The translations under genes and the position numbers were made by a program. Below the pieces are notes generated by a model. That model was not told where the DNA came from. It was given only the letters and a program-made list of their open reading frames with translations, and searched no databases. From Bacteroidota bacterium (GTDB lineage Bacteria; Bacteroidota; Bacteroidia; Chitinophagales; LD1), in NCBI GenBank assembly GCA_947479455.1, contig CANJZE010000007.1, forward strand, positions 1 through 64,000: a stretch of 64,000 nt of DNA. Direction: 5' to 3'. Shown here piece by piece: positions 26,193-32,875 of this stretch (within the stretch, counting starts at the first letter, position 1; each line of letters starts with the position of its first letter).

Positions 26193-26372
26193 ATGTTCAA
26201 AAAATTCAAAGCTTCCGAACTAATTATCTTCCTGCTGGTCATCCTACTCATTTTCGTTTCTGAGTATGACTATCTAATACTCAACAACCCCATGCGAGCT
26301 ATTTTCATTGGTTTATGGCCCCCAACTATTTTATCACTTCTTATCTATTTAAATATTAAAAGAAACCAATAA
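26193..26372 (+). CDS. Small membrane protein, 59 aa
   Basis: A short frame of 59 codons beginning with ATG. It has two hydrophobic segments: 'ELIIFLLVILLIFVSEYDYL' (about 9-28) and 'AIFIGLWPPTILSLLIYL' (about 36-53), with a basic start (MFKKFK) and end (KRNQ), predicting a helical hairpin with both ends inside. It lies 30 bases after folE and 5 bases before another small membrane protein, so it is probably in the folE operon. No family is recognised. Confidence 0.6.
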   Translation: MFKKFKASELIIFLLVILLIFVSEYDYLILNNPMRAIFIGLWPPTILSLLIYLNIKRNQ

Positions 26373-26377
26373 TCCCT

Positions 26378-26560
26378 ATGGAAAATCTACATATTATTCT
26401 GTTGTCTTCAATAATCACTATACTATTTTTGGTGTTTATTATAGCTACCTTTCGTGAAATGGAAGAAATGAGTAACAAGCCATTTACCGGAGGAAAAGAG
26501 GGCGGTCCAAGAGCAGAATTGCTAGAATTAATCGGTAAGCTGCTTGACGAAAAACTTTAA
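26378..26560 (+). CDS. Small single-pass membrane protein, 60 aa
   Basis: One N-terminal membrane helix ('IILLSSIITILFLVFIIAT', about 5-23), then a cytoplasmic charged tail 'FREMEEMSNKPFTGGKEGGP' and 'RAELLELIGKLLDEKL', probably an amphipathic helix. It follows the 59 aa membrane protein by 5 bases. Size and order suggest two subunits of one small membrane complex within the light-responsive block. Function unknown. Confidence 0.6.
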   Translation: MENLHIILLSSIITILFLVFIIATFREMEEMSNKPFTGGKEGGPRAELLELIGKLLDEKL

Positions 26561-26609
26561 TAGAAAAGTTAGATAAACACTTCCGACTTGCATAAAATAG
26601 AAAATAAAT

Positions 26610-26660
26610 ATGGAAGAAACGAAAAGGGAAACACCCATTAATATATTGTTCGCGAACTAA
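26610..26660 (+). other. Possible 16-codon leader-type frame before the DUF1295 gene
   Basis: ATG to TAA encoding M-E-E-T-K-R-E-T-P-I-N-I-L-F-A-N, ending 12 bases before the next gene's ATG. It could be a leader peptide, a gene remnant or chance. Nothing else supports it. Confidence 0.2.
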
Positions 26661-26672
26661 TTCCTGTAGCTT

Positions 26673-27449
26673 ATGCTTACGCTGATTTTGCAAGCTTCCC
26701 TTATCATTTTATTTCTCGTAACCCTATTATGGTTATGGAGCATTATTATAAAAAATGTCAGCATTGTCGACCTCTTTTGGGGATTTGGTTTCGTTGTAGT
26801 TAATGCTTTCTACGTAGCAATGTCGGGCGAACTGCATGTCAGAAAAATACTTGTTTTAGTATTGGTTACCCTGTGGGGGCTCAGGCTTTCCATTTATCTT
26901 GCATTCAGAAATATTGGAAAGGGAGAAGATTTCAGATACAGGGAATTTAGAAGGAAATATGGCACTGAACGCTATTGGTGGTTTAGTTTTTTTCAAACCT
27001 TTTTATTACAAGGCATATTGATTATGATTGTTTCGTTGCCCTTGTTAGGAGCAAACGTGAGCACCCATTCAGATAACCTGAATTTTCTGGATTACCTCGG
27101 AATTTTGGTATGGCTGATTGGTTTTACATTTGAAGCAGGTGGCGACTATCAATTGTCGCTTTTTAAACAAAATCCCGAAAACAAAGGAAAAGTTCTGAAT
27201 ACAGGGTTTTGGAAATACACCCGGCATCCAAATTATTTTGGTGATTCGGCTGTTTGGTGGGCCTTTGCTCTTTTTAGTATTGCGGCCGGAGGTTACTGGC
27301 AAATTATTGGCTCCCTCATAATGACTTTGCTGATTATAAAAGTTTCAGGGGTTGCCTTGCTTGAAAAAACCTTAAACAACACCAAACCCCAATACCGGGA
27401 ATACATTCAAAAAACAAATTCCTTTTTTCCGTGGTTTCCTAAAAAATAA
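26673..27449 (+). CDS. DUF1295 family membrane protein (5-alpha-reductase/ICMT-like)
   Basis: 258 aa, about six membrane segments. Signature parts: 'SIVDLFWGFGFVVVNAFYVA', 'RLSIYLAFRNIGKGEDFRYR' followed by 'EFRRKYGTERYWWFSFFQTF' and the C-terminal 'GFWKYTRHPNYFGDSAVWWA', the NADPH/SAM-site motif of the DUF1295 and steroid 5-alpha-reductase C-terminal superfamily. It ends 'GVALLEKTLNNTKPQYREY' as relatives do. Predicted membrane reductase or methyltransferase-like enzyme acting on a lipid. DUF1295 genes are frequent companions of SDR, SRPBCC and photolyase genes in Bacteroidota, so it probably belongs to the same response. Ends 6 bases before the next gene. Confidence 0.88.
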   Translation: MLTLILQASLIILFLVTLLWLWSIIIKNVSIVDLFWGFGFVVVNAFYVAMSGELHVRKILVLVLVTLWGLRLSIYLAFRNIGKGEDFRYREFRRKYGTERYWWFSFFQTFLLQGILIMIVSLPLLGANVSTHSDNLNFLDYLGILVWLIGFTFEAGGDYQLSLFKQNPENKGKVLNTGFWKYTRHPNYFGDSAVWWAFALFSIAAGGYWQIIGSLIMTLLIIKVSGVALLEKTLNNTKPQYREYIQKTNSFFPWFPKK

Positions 27450-27455
27450 TCAACC

Positions 27456-28196
27456 ATGGATTTTATTTATAAAAATATCTGGCTTATCCTTTTTGCAGTC
27501 TGGGGTTTGCCGTTGGGATATTACCGAAGCAAATTCCGTAAAATGGTTTACCAAACCGAAAGTTGGGTTATTAATATCAAACCTGTTTTTTGGAAAGAAC
27601 TTAAAGGTCTTTTTGGTAATATTTATCCCGATAACCTGAAATATAAAAAACTCAGAAATTTTTATCTGTTCTATCTGTCTATCTATTTGATTTTGTTTGT
27701 TGCTTATTTAAAATTTAACCCAACTACCTCAAAAATGGAAAAACTAGTTATAGGAAGTACACTTCCCTCATTTGAATTAAAAGATCAGCATAGCGAATTG
27801 TTCTCCATTAAATCTGTGCTGGGTAAAAAAAATCTGGTGATCTATTTTTATCCTAAGGACGACAGCCCCGGATGTACGAAACAAGCCTGTTCGTTTAGAG
27901 ACCAATTTGCGGTGTTTGCCGCTGCCGATGCAGTAGTCATTGGAATTAACGCGCAGTCAGTTAAAAGCCACCTTGAGTTTGCTGAAAAGCACAGGCTCAA
28001 TTATACTTTGCTGAGCGATAAGGATAATAAAGTGCGCAAATTGTTTGGTGTGCCGGCCGATTTGTTTGGTTTGATTCCGGGCAGAGTTACCTATGTGATT
28101 AACAAGAAGGGAAAAGTCGTTTACCTGTTCAATTCACAAACTCAGGCTGAGAAACATGTTGATGATGCTCTGCGTATTCTTAAAGAAATGAAATGA
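27456..28196 (+). CDS. PrxQ/BCP-type peroxiredoxin with N-terminal membrane extension
   Basis: 246 aa. The C-terminal ~150 residues are a thioredoxin-fold peroxiredoxin: 'GSTLPSFELKDQHSELFSIK', 'NLVIYFYPKDDSPGCTKQAC' with peroxidatic and resolving Cys five residues apart (CxxxxC, as in BCP/PrxQ), then 'DAVVIGINAQSV' and 'LFGVPADLFGLIPGRVTYVI'. The first ~90 residues are not part of the family. They carry two hydrophobic segments ('IYKNIWLILFAVWGLPLGYY' and 'NFYLFYLSIYLILFVAYL') flanking a basic loop, so the enzyme is membrane-tethered. It would reduce peroxides generated under light. No frameshift joins the two parts; this is one frame. Confidence 0.85.
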   Translation: MDFIYKNIWLILFAVWGLPLGYYRSKFRKMVYQTESWVINIKPVFWKELKGLFGNIYPDNLKYKKLRNFYLFYLSIYLILFVAYLKFNPTTSKMEKLVIGSTLPSFELKDQHSELFSIKSVLGKKNLVIYFYPKDDSPGCTKQACSFRDQFAVFAAADAVVIGINAQSVKSHLEFAEKHRLNYTLLSDKDNKVRKLFGVPADLFGLIPGRVTYVINKKGKVVYLFNSQTQAEKHVDDALRILKEMK

Positions 28197-28275
28197 ATAT
28201 CCATCCTCTGCTTGATAGAAGTTTTTCAATCTCCCAATAGCTTAAACTAAATAGAAACTTAAAATATACAGTCTG

Positions 28276-28313
28276 TAGGTTAACGAAGAAAAGTGATTTA
28301 ATTAAACTAAAAA
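28276..28313 (+). promoter_or_regulatory. Degenerate regulon-like element before the photolyase gene
   Basis: TAGGTTAAC, 17 bases, then TTAAACTAAAAA, ending 13 bases before the start. The right half matches TTAAACAA at 7 of 8 positions, the left half at 6 of 8. It lies where the stronger elements lie relative to their genes. Confidence 0.4.
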
Positions 28314-28326
28314 TCAATACTCAGAT

Positions 28327-29640
28327 TTGAATAATATAAAACCAGTCTCTGTATTTTGGTTTCGCAGAGATTTACGTTTGCATGACAATCATGGATTTTA
28401 TCAAGCATTAATAAGCTCTGATGCTGTTTTACCCGTTTTTATTTTCGATAAAAATATTTTGAATAAACTATCCGACAAAAAGGATAAAAGGGTTTCATTC
28501 ATTCATCAAACTTTAAACGCATTAAATATTGAAATGCAAAAATTCGGTTCATCATTATTGGTATTATATGGCGAACCACTTAATGTTTTTAAAACCATTT
28601 CTGAATCATTCCATGTAAAAGATGTTTTTACAAATCAGGATTATGAACCATATGCTATTGAAAGAGATAGGCAAATTTTAGATTGGTTGAAATCAAAAGG
28701 CATTTCATTTCTTCCCTTTAAAGACCAGGTAATTTTTGAGAAACAAGAAATACTGAAACTAGATAAATCACCTTATACAATCTTCACCCCCTATTCTAAA
28801 ATTTGGAAAAGAAAAATAGCAGAAGAAAAAATAGAAAAATATTCGTCTCAGAAATTACTATCCAAGTTATTTAAAACAGAACCCTTTCATTTTCCTTCAC
28901 TAAATGAAATCGGATTTGAGATAGCGGATATTCAAATTCCACCTGTTGAAATAGAAAAAAATATAATTAAGAACTATCATCTTACCAGAAATCTCCCTGC
29001 TGTAAATGGAACAAGCAAGTTTAGTGTTCACTTGCGTTTTGGAACAGTCAGTATCAGAGAACTTGCTGCAATTGCTGTTAAATTAAACGAACAATGGTTG
29101 AATGAAATAATATGGAGAGAGTTTTTTATGATGATACTTTTTCATTTCCCACATGTGGTAGATAAAAGTTTCAAAAGAAAATATGAAAATATTGAATGGA
29201 GAAATGACGAAGCTGAATTTAAAAAATGGTGTGATGGAGAAACAGGTTATCCGATTGTTGATGCAGGAATGAGAGAACTTAATGACACAGGTTTTATGCA
29301 CAACCGTGTTCGCATGATTGTGGCAAGTTTTCTTACCAAGCATTTATTAATAGACTGGCGATGGGGTGAAGCATATTTTGCGGAAAAGCTTTTGGACTAT
29401 GAACTTTCGTCCAACAATGGAAACTGGCAATGGGCAGCTGGTTGTGGATGTGATGCGGCACCATATTTCAGGATTTTTAATCCGACCGAGCAAACAAAAA
29501 GATTTGACCAAGAAATGGTTTATACTAAAAAATGGATAAACAATTTCACACCGAATTATTTGCCACCAATTGTTGAACATTCATTTGCAAGGAGAAGGGC
29601 ATTAGAAGTTTTCAAAAAAGCATTACAAGAAAATTTCTGA
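28327..29640 (+). CDS. phrB: Cryptochrome/photolyase family protein, probable CPD photolyase
   Basis: 437 aa. The N-terminal alpha/beta antenna domain starts 'VFWFRRDLRLHDNHGFYQAL'. The C-terminal helical FAD domain has 'NGTSKFSVHLRFGTVSIREL', 'LNEIIWREFFMMILFHFPHV', 'DGETGYPIVDAGMRELNDTG', then 'FMHNRVRMIVASFLTKHLLI', 'DWRWGEAYFAEKLLDYELSS' and 'NNGNWQWAAGCGCDAAPYFR', with the N-x-W-Q-W-x-x-G FAD/DNA site of class I CPD photolyases. It uses blue light to split cyclobutane pyrimidine dimers. The start is TTG, since the conserved 'SVFWFRRDLR' begins within 7 codons and no ATG precedes it. It lies 130 bases after the peroxiredoxin with its own putative element. Confidence 0.92.
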   Translation: MNNIKPVSVFWFRRDLRLHDNHGFYQALISSDAVLPVFIFDKNILNKLSDKKDKRVSFIHQTLNALNIEMQKFGSSLLVLYGEPLNVFKTISESFHVKDVFTNQDYEPYAIERDRQILDWLKSKGISFLPFKDQVIFEKQEILKLDKSPYTIFTPYSKIWKRKIAEEKIEKYSSQKLLSKLFKTEPFHFPSLNEIGFEIADIQIPPVEIEKNIIKNYHLTRNLPAVNGTSKFSVHLRFGTVSIRELAAIAVKLNEQWLNEIIWREFFMMILFHFPHVVDKSFKRKYENIEWRNDEAEFKKWCDGETGYPIVDAGMRELNDTGFMHNRVRMIVASFLTKHLLIDWRWGEAYFAEKLLDYELSSNNGNWQWAAGCGCDAAPYFRIFNPTEQTKRFDQEMVYTKKWINNFTPNYLPPIVEHSFARRRALEVFKKALQENF

Positions 29641-29643
29641 GGT

Positions 29644-29748
29644 ATGAAAAATATATTAATTACCAGAGGCAGTAGTTTTGTGGGAATGAATCTAACAGAA
29701 AAACGTATGCGTTTTGTATACACAAAATCTATTACAAAGAATTCTTAG
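29644..29748 (+). pseudogene. Truncated NAD-dependent epimerase remnant
   Basis: ATG-initiated frame of 34 codons directly after the photolyase stop. 'MKNILITRGSSFVGMNLTE' is the Rossmann start of an epimerase (expected ITGGSGFVG) with two glycines replaced, and the similarity stops after about 19 residues. The rest of the gene has been lost, probably by deletion at the boundary with the convergent TonB-receptor gene, whose 3' end overlaps by 4 bases. Confidence 0.55.
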
Positions 29749-32144
29749 TATGTAATTACCACTCCCAAAGTGGGCAGCGGCACAGCGCGACTTTCGCCTA
29801 AATACTTGTATTGAAAACGGGAAGCATCATTTGGGTCTTGCAAAGGTGTTTTACCATCTGTGTCATAAACCGGTGAGAAGATTGGAGCCTGAGGTACTTT
29901 CGAGAGATAGAAATTCTGCACATCTAGATACAATTCAAAACTCCATTTTTTCAAATACCACTTTTTAGTAACTCTAATATCTGCCGAATGAAACCAATTT
30001 GCTCTGGATGAGTTGATGTTGTTGTAATCTAATATACCCGGGTTAGTAGGGTTAAATCGTGTGTAGAGAGTAGAACCGGCAATATCATAAGGAGTAATTG
30101 GAGAGCCTCCCTGTATGCGATAGCGCAAACCAATTTCCCAATTGCGTTTAAATTTTTTACCCCCGGTTAGGGAAATAATGTGTCGAGTATCCCAACTGCT
30201 CGATACATAATTATCAAAGGCATCTTTAAACTGACTCCAGAATAAAGTATAACTCACAATGCCGTAGAAACCTTTGTAGAGTTTTTGCTCAAACAAAAAT
30301 TCCATTCCATAACTTCTTCCTTCGCTGGTAGATTTTGCAGGACCATTGCCTACTACACCAAAGCCTCCGCCCTGATTCGCCACCGAAATATTATTGTCGA
30401 GCATGAACGGAACATTATAATAGCGCTTATAAAAACCTTCTACCGAAATGCGGCTATTGATAGGAGTAGTATATTCGATACCGGCAACAGCGTGCACATT
30501 GCGCATGTATGTAAGCCGCTCTTTGTTCACCAAAGAACCGGTAGAATCTTCGTAACCGAGAATTGTATAGGAAGGGAGTTGATGATAATAGCCCGCATTC
30601 ATGTTGATGCGAATGTTCTGCGGCATTTTTATGGAGACGGATAAACGCGGAGAGGCTTGTCTCCAGAGTTCTGCCATATTTCTGTTGTAATTATTTCCAT
30701 CGAAACGAAGACCAAAGCCAAGAATAACGAGATCATCAAACATAGTGGAACTCACATTGGCGAACGCACCATACTTGTGCATATTAAATTTTGAATCGAA
30801 CTCAACTTTCACCAATTGCTGCTGTGTAAACTGCGCATCTAAGAAAGAAGAACTGTTCGTGTAGCGCGCAAATTCATAATTAACTCCTACATCGTATTTC
30901 AATATCCCCTTTCTACCGTTGTATTCAATACGCAATTTATTTTCAGCTTCTGTAGAACCATATTCGGTAATTTTCTCTTTGCTCTTGTTGTTATCTATCC
31001 ATTTATTGAATTTATTTACCAGCATGTTGCGGCTCAGAAACACCTGTAAATAACTATTCTCAAAATAGCGGGTGTATTTACCACCTATCATGTAAGTTAA
31101 TTGTGTTTGCTCTGGCAAAAGATTTAATAAATACTGTTGACTCTCGTCCGGATTTTTGATTTTGGTATTCAGCACGTTTACGTCATAGGCGCTGAGGAAA
31201 AGAAAAACTAACTCATCTTTTGGTGTAATCTTCCATTTTACTTTTGCTTGCGCATCGGTATAAGTTGGAAGGAAAGGAAGTTTGAGTGCTTTAAACAGCA
31301 ACTGCAGATATGAGTAGCGAACACTCGCTAACATGGTTGCTGTTTTCTTTTTATTCAAAGGCGATTCCACGGAAAGAGCAATATCAGAAGATCCAATAGT
31401 AAAGGTTCCGCCAAACCGGTCATCGCGACCATCGCGCAGACGTATATCCATTACCGAACTCAATGCATTACCGCGATTGGAGGGGAATGCACTGGAATAA
31501 AAATTTACTTCCCTTATAAAATCTACGTTAATCAAACCATTTGGTCCACCCGAACTTCCTTGAGTTGCAAAGTGATTGATGTTGGGTATCTCAATTCCAT
31601 CAATATAGAATTTGTTTTCTGCAGGACTTCCCCCTCTTATATAAAGGTCGTTTCTGAATCCACCTGAAAATCCAACACCGGGAAGCGATTGAACCACTTT
31701 TGAAATATCGCGATTACCACCGGGTGAACGCTGTATTTCATTGATGCCAATAGTGCGCACGCTAACAGGGCTTTCCTCATTTTTTACAAATGGGTTTGCT
31801 TTTATCTCTACCTCTTTCAGGTCTGTGGTTGCTGGTGATAACTCAGTAACTATTACAGCGGGTTTACCCTTAGTAATTTCAATTTCAAAAACTGATTTAG
31901 GCTGATAACCAAGGCAGGAAATTTTGATATTGTATGTTCCGGGGGGAATATCTTTAACTTCTGTTTCTCCTTTTTCATCAGTAATACTTCCAATAGTAGT
32001 TCCTTCTATTTGTACATTGACAAGTTCAATTGGTTTATTACTCCCGCTCTCGGTAATTTTTACTTGCAAAACTCCCTGTGAATAGGAAGATAGAGTCCAA
32101 ATAAACTGAAATAAGATAGAAACAAGTATTGTTCTGAGAATCAC
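29745..32144 (-). CDS. TonB-dependent outer-membrane receptor with carboxypeptidase-like N-terminal domain
   Basis: 799 aa. Signal peptide, then a CarboxypepD_reg-like domain (about 22-105: 'VLQVKITESGSNKPIELVNV', 'IPPGTYNIKISCLGYQPKSV'), then a plug domain ('NPFVKNEESPVSVRTIGINE', 'SLPGVGFSGGFRNDLYIRGG', 'FYIDGIEIPNINHF') and a ~560-residue beta-barrel ending 'VPLPTLGVVITY' with a terminal aromatic. It imports an unknown substrate through TonB-ExbBD, and no SusD partner is present. It starts 3 bases after the ECF sigma gene and is transcribed with it, an arrangement unlike FecIR systems because no anti-sigma gene is visible. Since the block encodes a B12-binding regulator, a cobalamin or related substrate is possible but unproven. 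Confidence 0.9.
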   Translation of the reverse strand: MILRTILVSILFQFIWTLSSYSQGVLQVKITESGSNKPIELVNVQIEGTTIGSITDEKGETEVKDIPPGTYNIKISCLGYQPKSVFEIEITKGKPAVIVTELSPATTDLKEVEIKANPFVKNEESPVSVRTIGINEIQRSPGGNRDISKVVQSLPGVGFSGGFRNDLYIRGGSPAENKFYIDGIEIPNINHFATQGSSGGPNGLINVDFIREVNFYSSAFPSNRGNALSSVMDIRLRDGRDDRFGGTFTIGSSDIALSVESPLNKKKTATMLASVRYSYLQLLFKALKLPFLPTYTDAQAKVKWKITPKDELVFLFLSAYDVNVLNTKIKNPDESQQYLLNLLPEQTQLTYMIGGKYTRYFENSYLQVFLSRNMLVNKFNKWIDNNKSKEKITEYGSTEAENKLRIEYNGRKGILKYDVGVNYEFARYTNSSSFLDAQFTQQQLVKVEFDSKFNMHKYGAFANVSSTMFDDLVILGFGLRFDGNNYNRNMAELWRQASPRLSVSIKMPQNIRINMNAGYYHQLPSYTILGYEDSTGSLVNKERLTYMRNVHAVAGIEYTTPINSRISVEGFYKRYYNVPFMLDNNISVANQGGGFGVVGNGPAKSTSEGRSYGMEFLFEQKLYKGFYGIVSYTLFWSQFKDAFDNYVSSSWDTRHIISLTGGKKFKRNWEIGLRYRIQGGSPITPYDIAGSTLYTRFNPTNPGILDYNNINSSRANWFHSADIRVTKKWYLKKWSFELYLDVQNFYLSKVPQAPIFSPVYDTDGKTPLQDPNDASRFQYKYLGESRAVPLPTLGVVITY

Positions 32145-32147
32145 TTT

Positions 32148-32675
32148 TTAATTATATGCTGAATTTAAAACACCCACTTGTTTCAATTTAGATTGCAATT
32201 CTTTTCTTGCAAAAAATATTCTGCTTTTAACGGTACCAAGCGGCAAATCTAATTGTTCACCTATCTCCTCATAGCTAAACCCATTGAAATACATCATAAA
32301 AGGTTCCGTGAAATCTGAACTTACTTCTCTCATAGCTTTGCTGATATCCTCGGCAAGAAACGAGCGCTCCGATTCATTCTTTTCAATTCTCTTGGTGCTA
32401 TTGAGCAGATATTGATTATCGGAGGTATCAGTTACTGTATTGCTTTTCTTCTGTCTGCGATAATTGTTGATGAATAAATTGCGCATAATGGTAAATAGCC
32501 ATGCTTTAATATTTGTTCCCTCCAGGAATTTCTCGCTGTTTGAAAGGGCACGGTAAAAAGTATCCTGAATTAAATCTTCTGCTGCCTCACGGCTTTTGGT
32601 AAGGTTAAATGCAAAAGGGCGAAGGATGGATTCGTATTGCTGAATCTCTGGTCCGAAGTTGATTGAAGTGCTCAT
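32148..32675 (-). CDS. ECF RNA polymerase sigma factor of the light-responsive block
   Basis: 175 aa. Region 2: 'QQYESILRPFAFNLTKSREA', 'AEDLIQDTFYRALSN', then 'IKAWLFTIMRNLFINNYRRQ'. Region 4: 'VSSDFTEPFMMYFNGFSYEE' then 'IGEQLDLPLGTVKSRIFFAR'. No anti-sigma gene adjoins it, so control is probably transcriptional: two inverted-repeat elements lie within 120 bases upstream. Pairs of a B12-dependent MerR repressor and an ECF sigma (LitR-LitS, CarH/CarA-CarQ-type systems) are known from light-induced carotenoid and photolyase regulons in other phyla; the CarH-like gene is 2.7 kb away. It leads the operon with the TonB receptor. Confidence 0.9.
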   Translation of the reverse strand: MSTSINFGPEIQQYESILRPFAFNLTKSREAAEDLIQDTFYRALSNSEKFLEGTNIKAWLFTIMRNLFINNYRRQKKSNTVTDTSDNQYLLNSTKRIEKNESERSFLAEDISKAMREVSSDFTEPFMMYFNGFSYEEIGEQLDLPLGTVKSRIFFARKELQSKLKQVGVLNSAYN

Positions 32676-32682
32676 GATTGCG

Positions 32683-32721
32683 TTTTTTGTTTAAGGTATT
32701 AATTAAATAGTTACACAAAAA
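32683..32721 (-). promoter_or_regulatory. Proximal regulon element before the sigma gene
   Basis: On the reverse strand: TTGTGTAAC, then 15 bases, then TTAAACAAAAAA, ending about 10 bases before the start codon. As an inverted repeat it is TTGTTTAA-N16-TTACACAA (one mismatch). The stretch TAACTATTTA is shared with the folE element. Confidence 0.6.
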
Positions 32722-32745
32722 TAAGATCGAAATTGAAAAATCCAA

Positions 32746-32787
32746 ATTAATTGTTTAATTATTTTGTTAAATAATTAAACAATTAAT
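32746..32787. promoter_or_regulatory. Perfect 18-bp palindrome upstream of the sigma gene
   Basis: Two 18-base arms (32746-32763 and 32770-32787) are perfect reverse complements around a 6-base centre. Each arm contains TTGTTTAATT, giving TTGTTTAA-N16-TTAAACAA. It lies 71 bases upstream of the sigma start. No T run follows a GC stem, so it is not an intrinsic terminator. Likely operator. Confidence 0.65.
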
Positions 32788-32822
32788 AAACATATAATTT
32801 GCCATTCCGGCTGTCAGACAGA

Positions 32823-32854
32823 ATAAAAAAAGCCGCCCCTTTCAGGTGCGGCTC
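32823..32854 (-). terminator. Terminator of the DUF4397-T9SS gene
   Basis: On the reverse strand AGCCGC...GCGGCT with an inner CCT/AGG pairing, followed by seven T, 22 bases past the stop of the gene to its right. Confidence 0.85.
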
Positions 32855-32875
32855 ACTTAAACCCATGAAAAAGGG

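Noticed and set aside
32746-32787. Palindrome before the sigma gene as a terminator of the DUF4397 gene
   Set aside because: It is AT-rich, and a proper GC-stem terminator with T run lies closer to that gene's stop.
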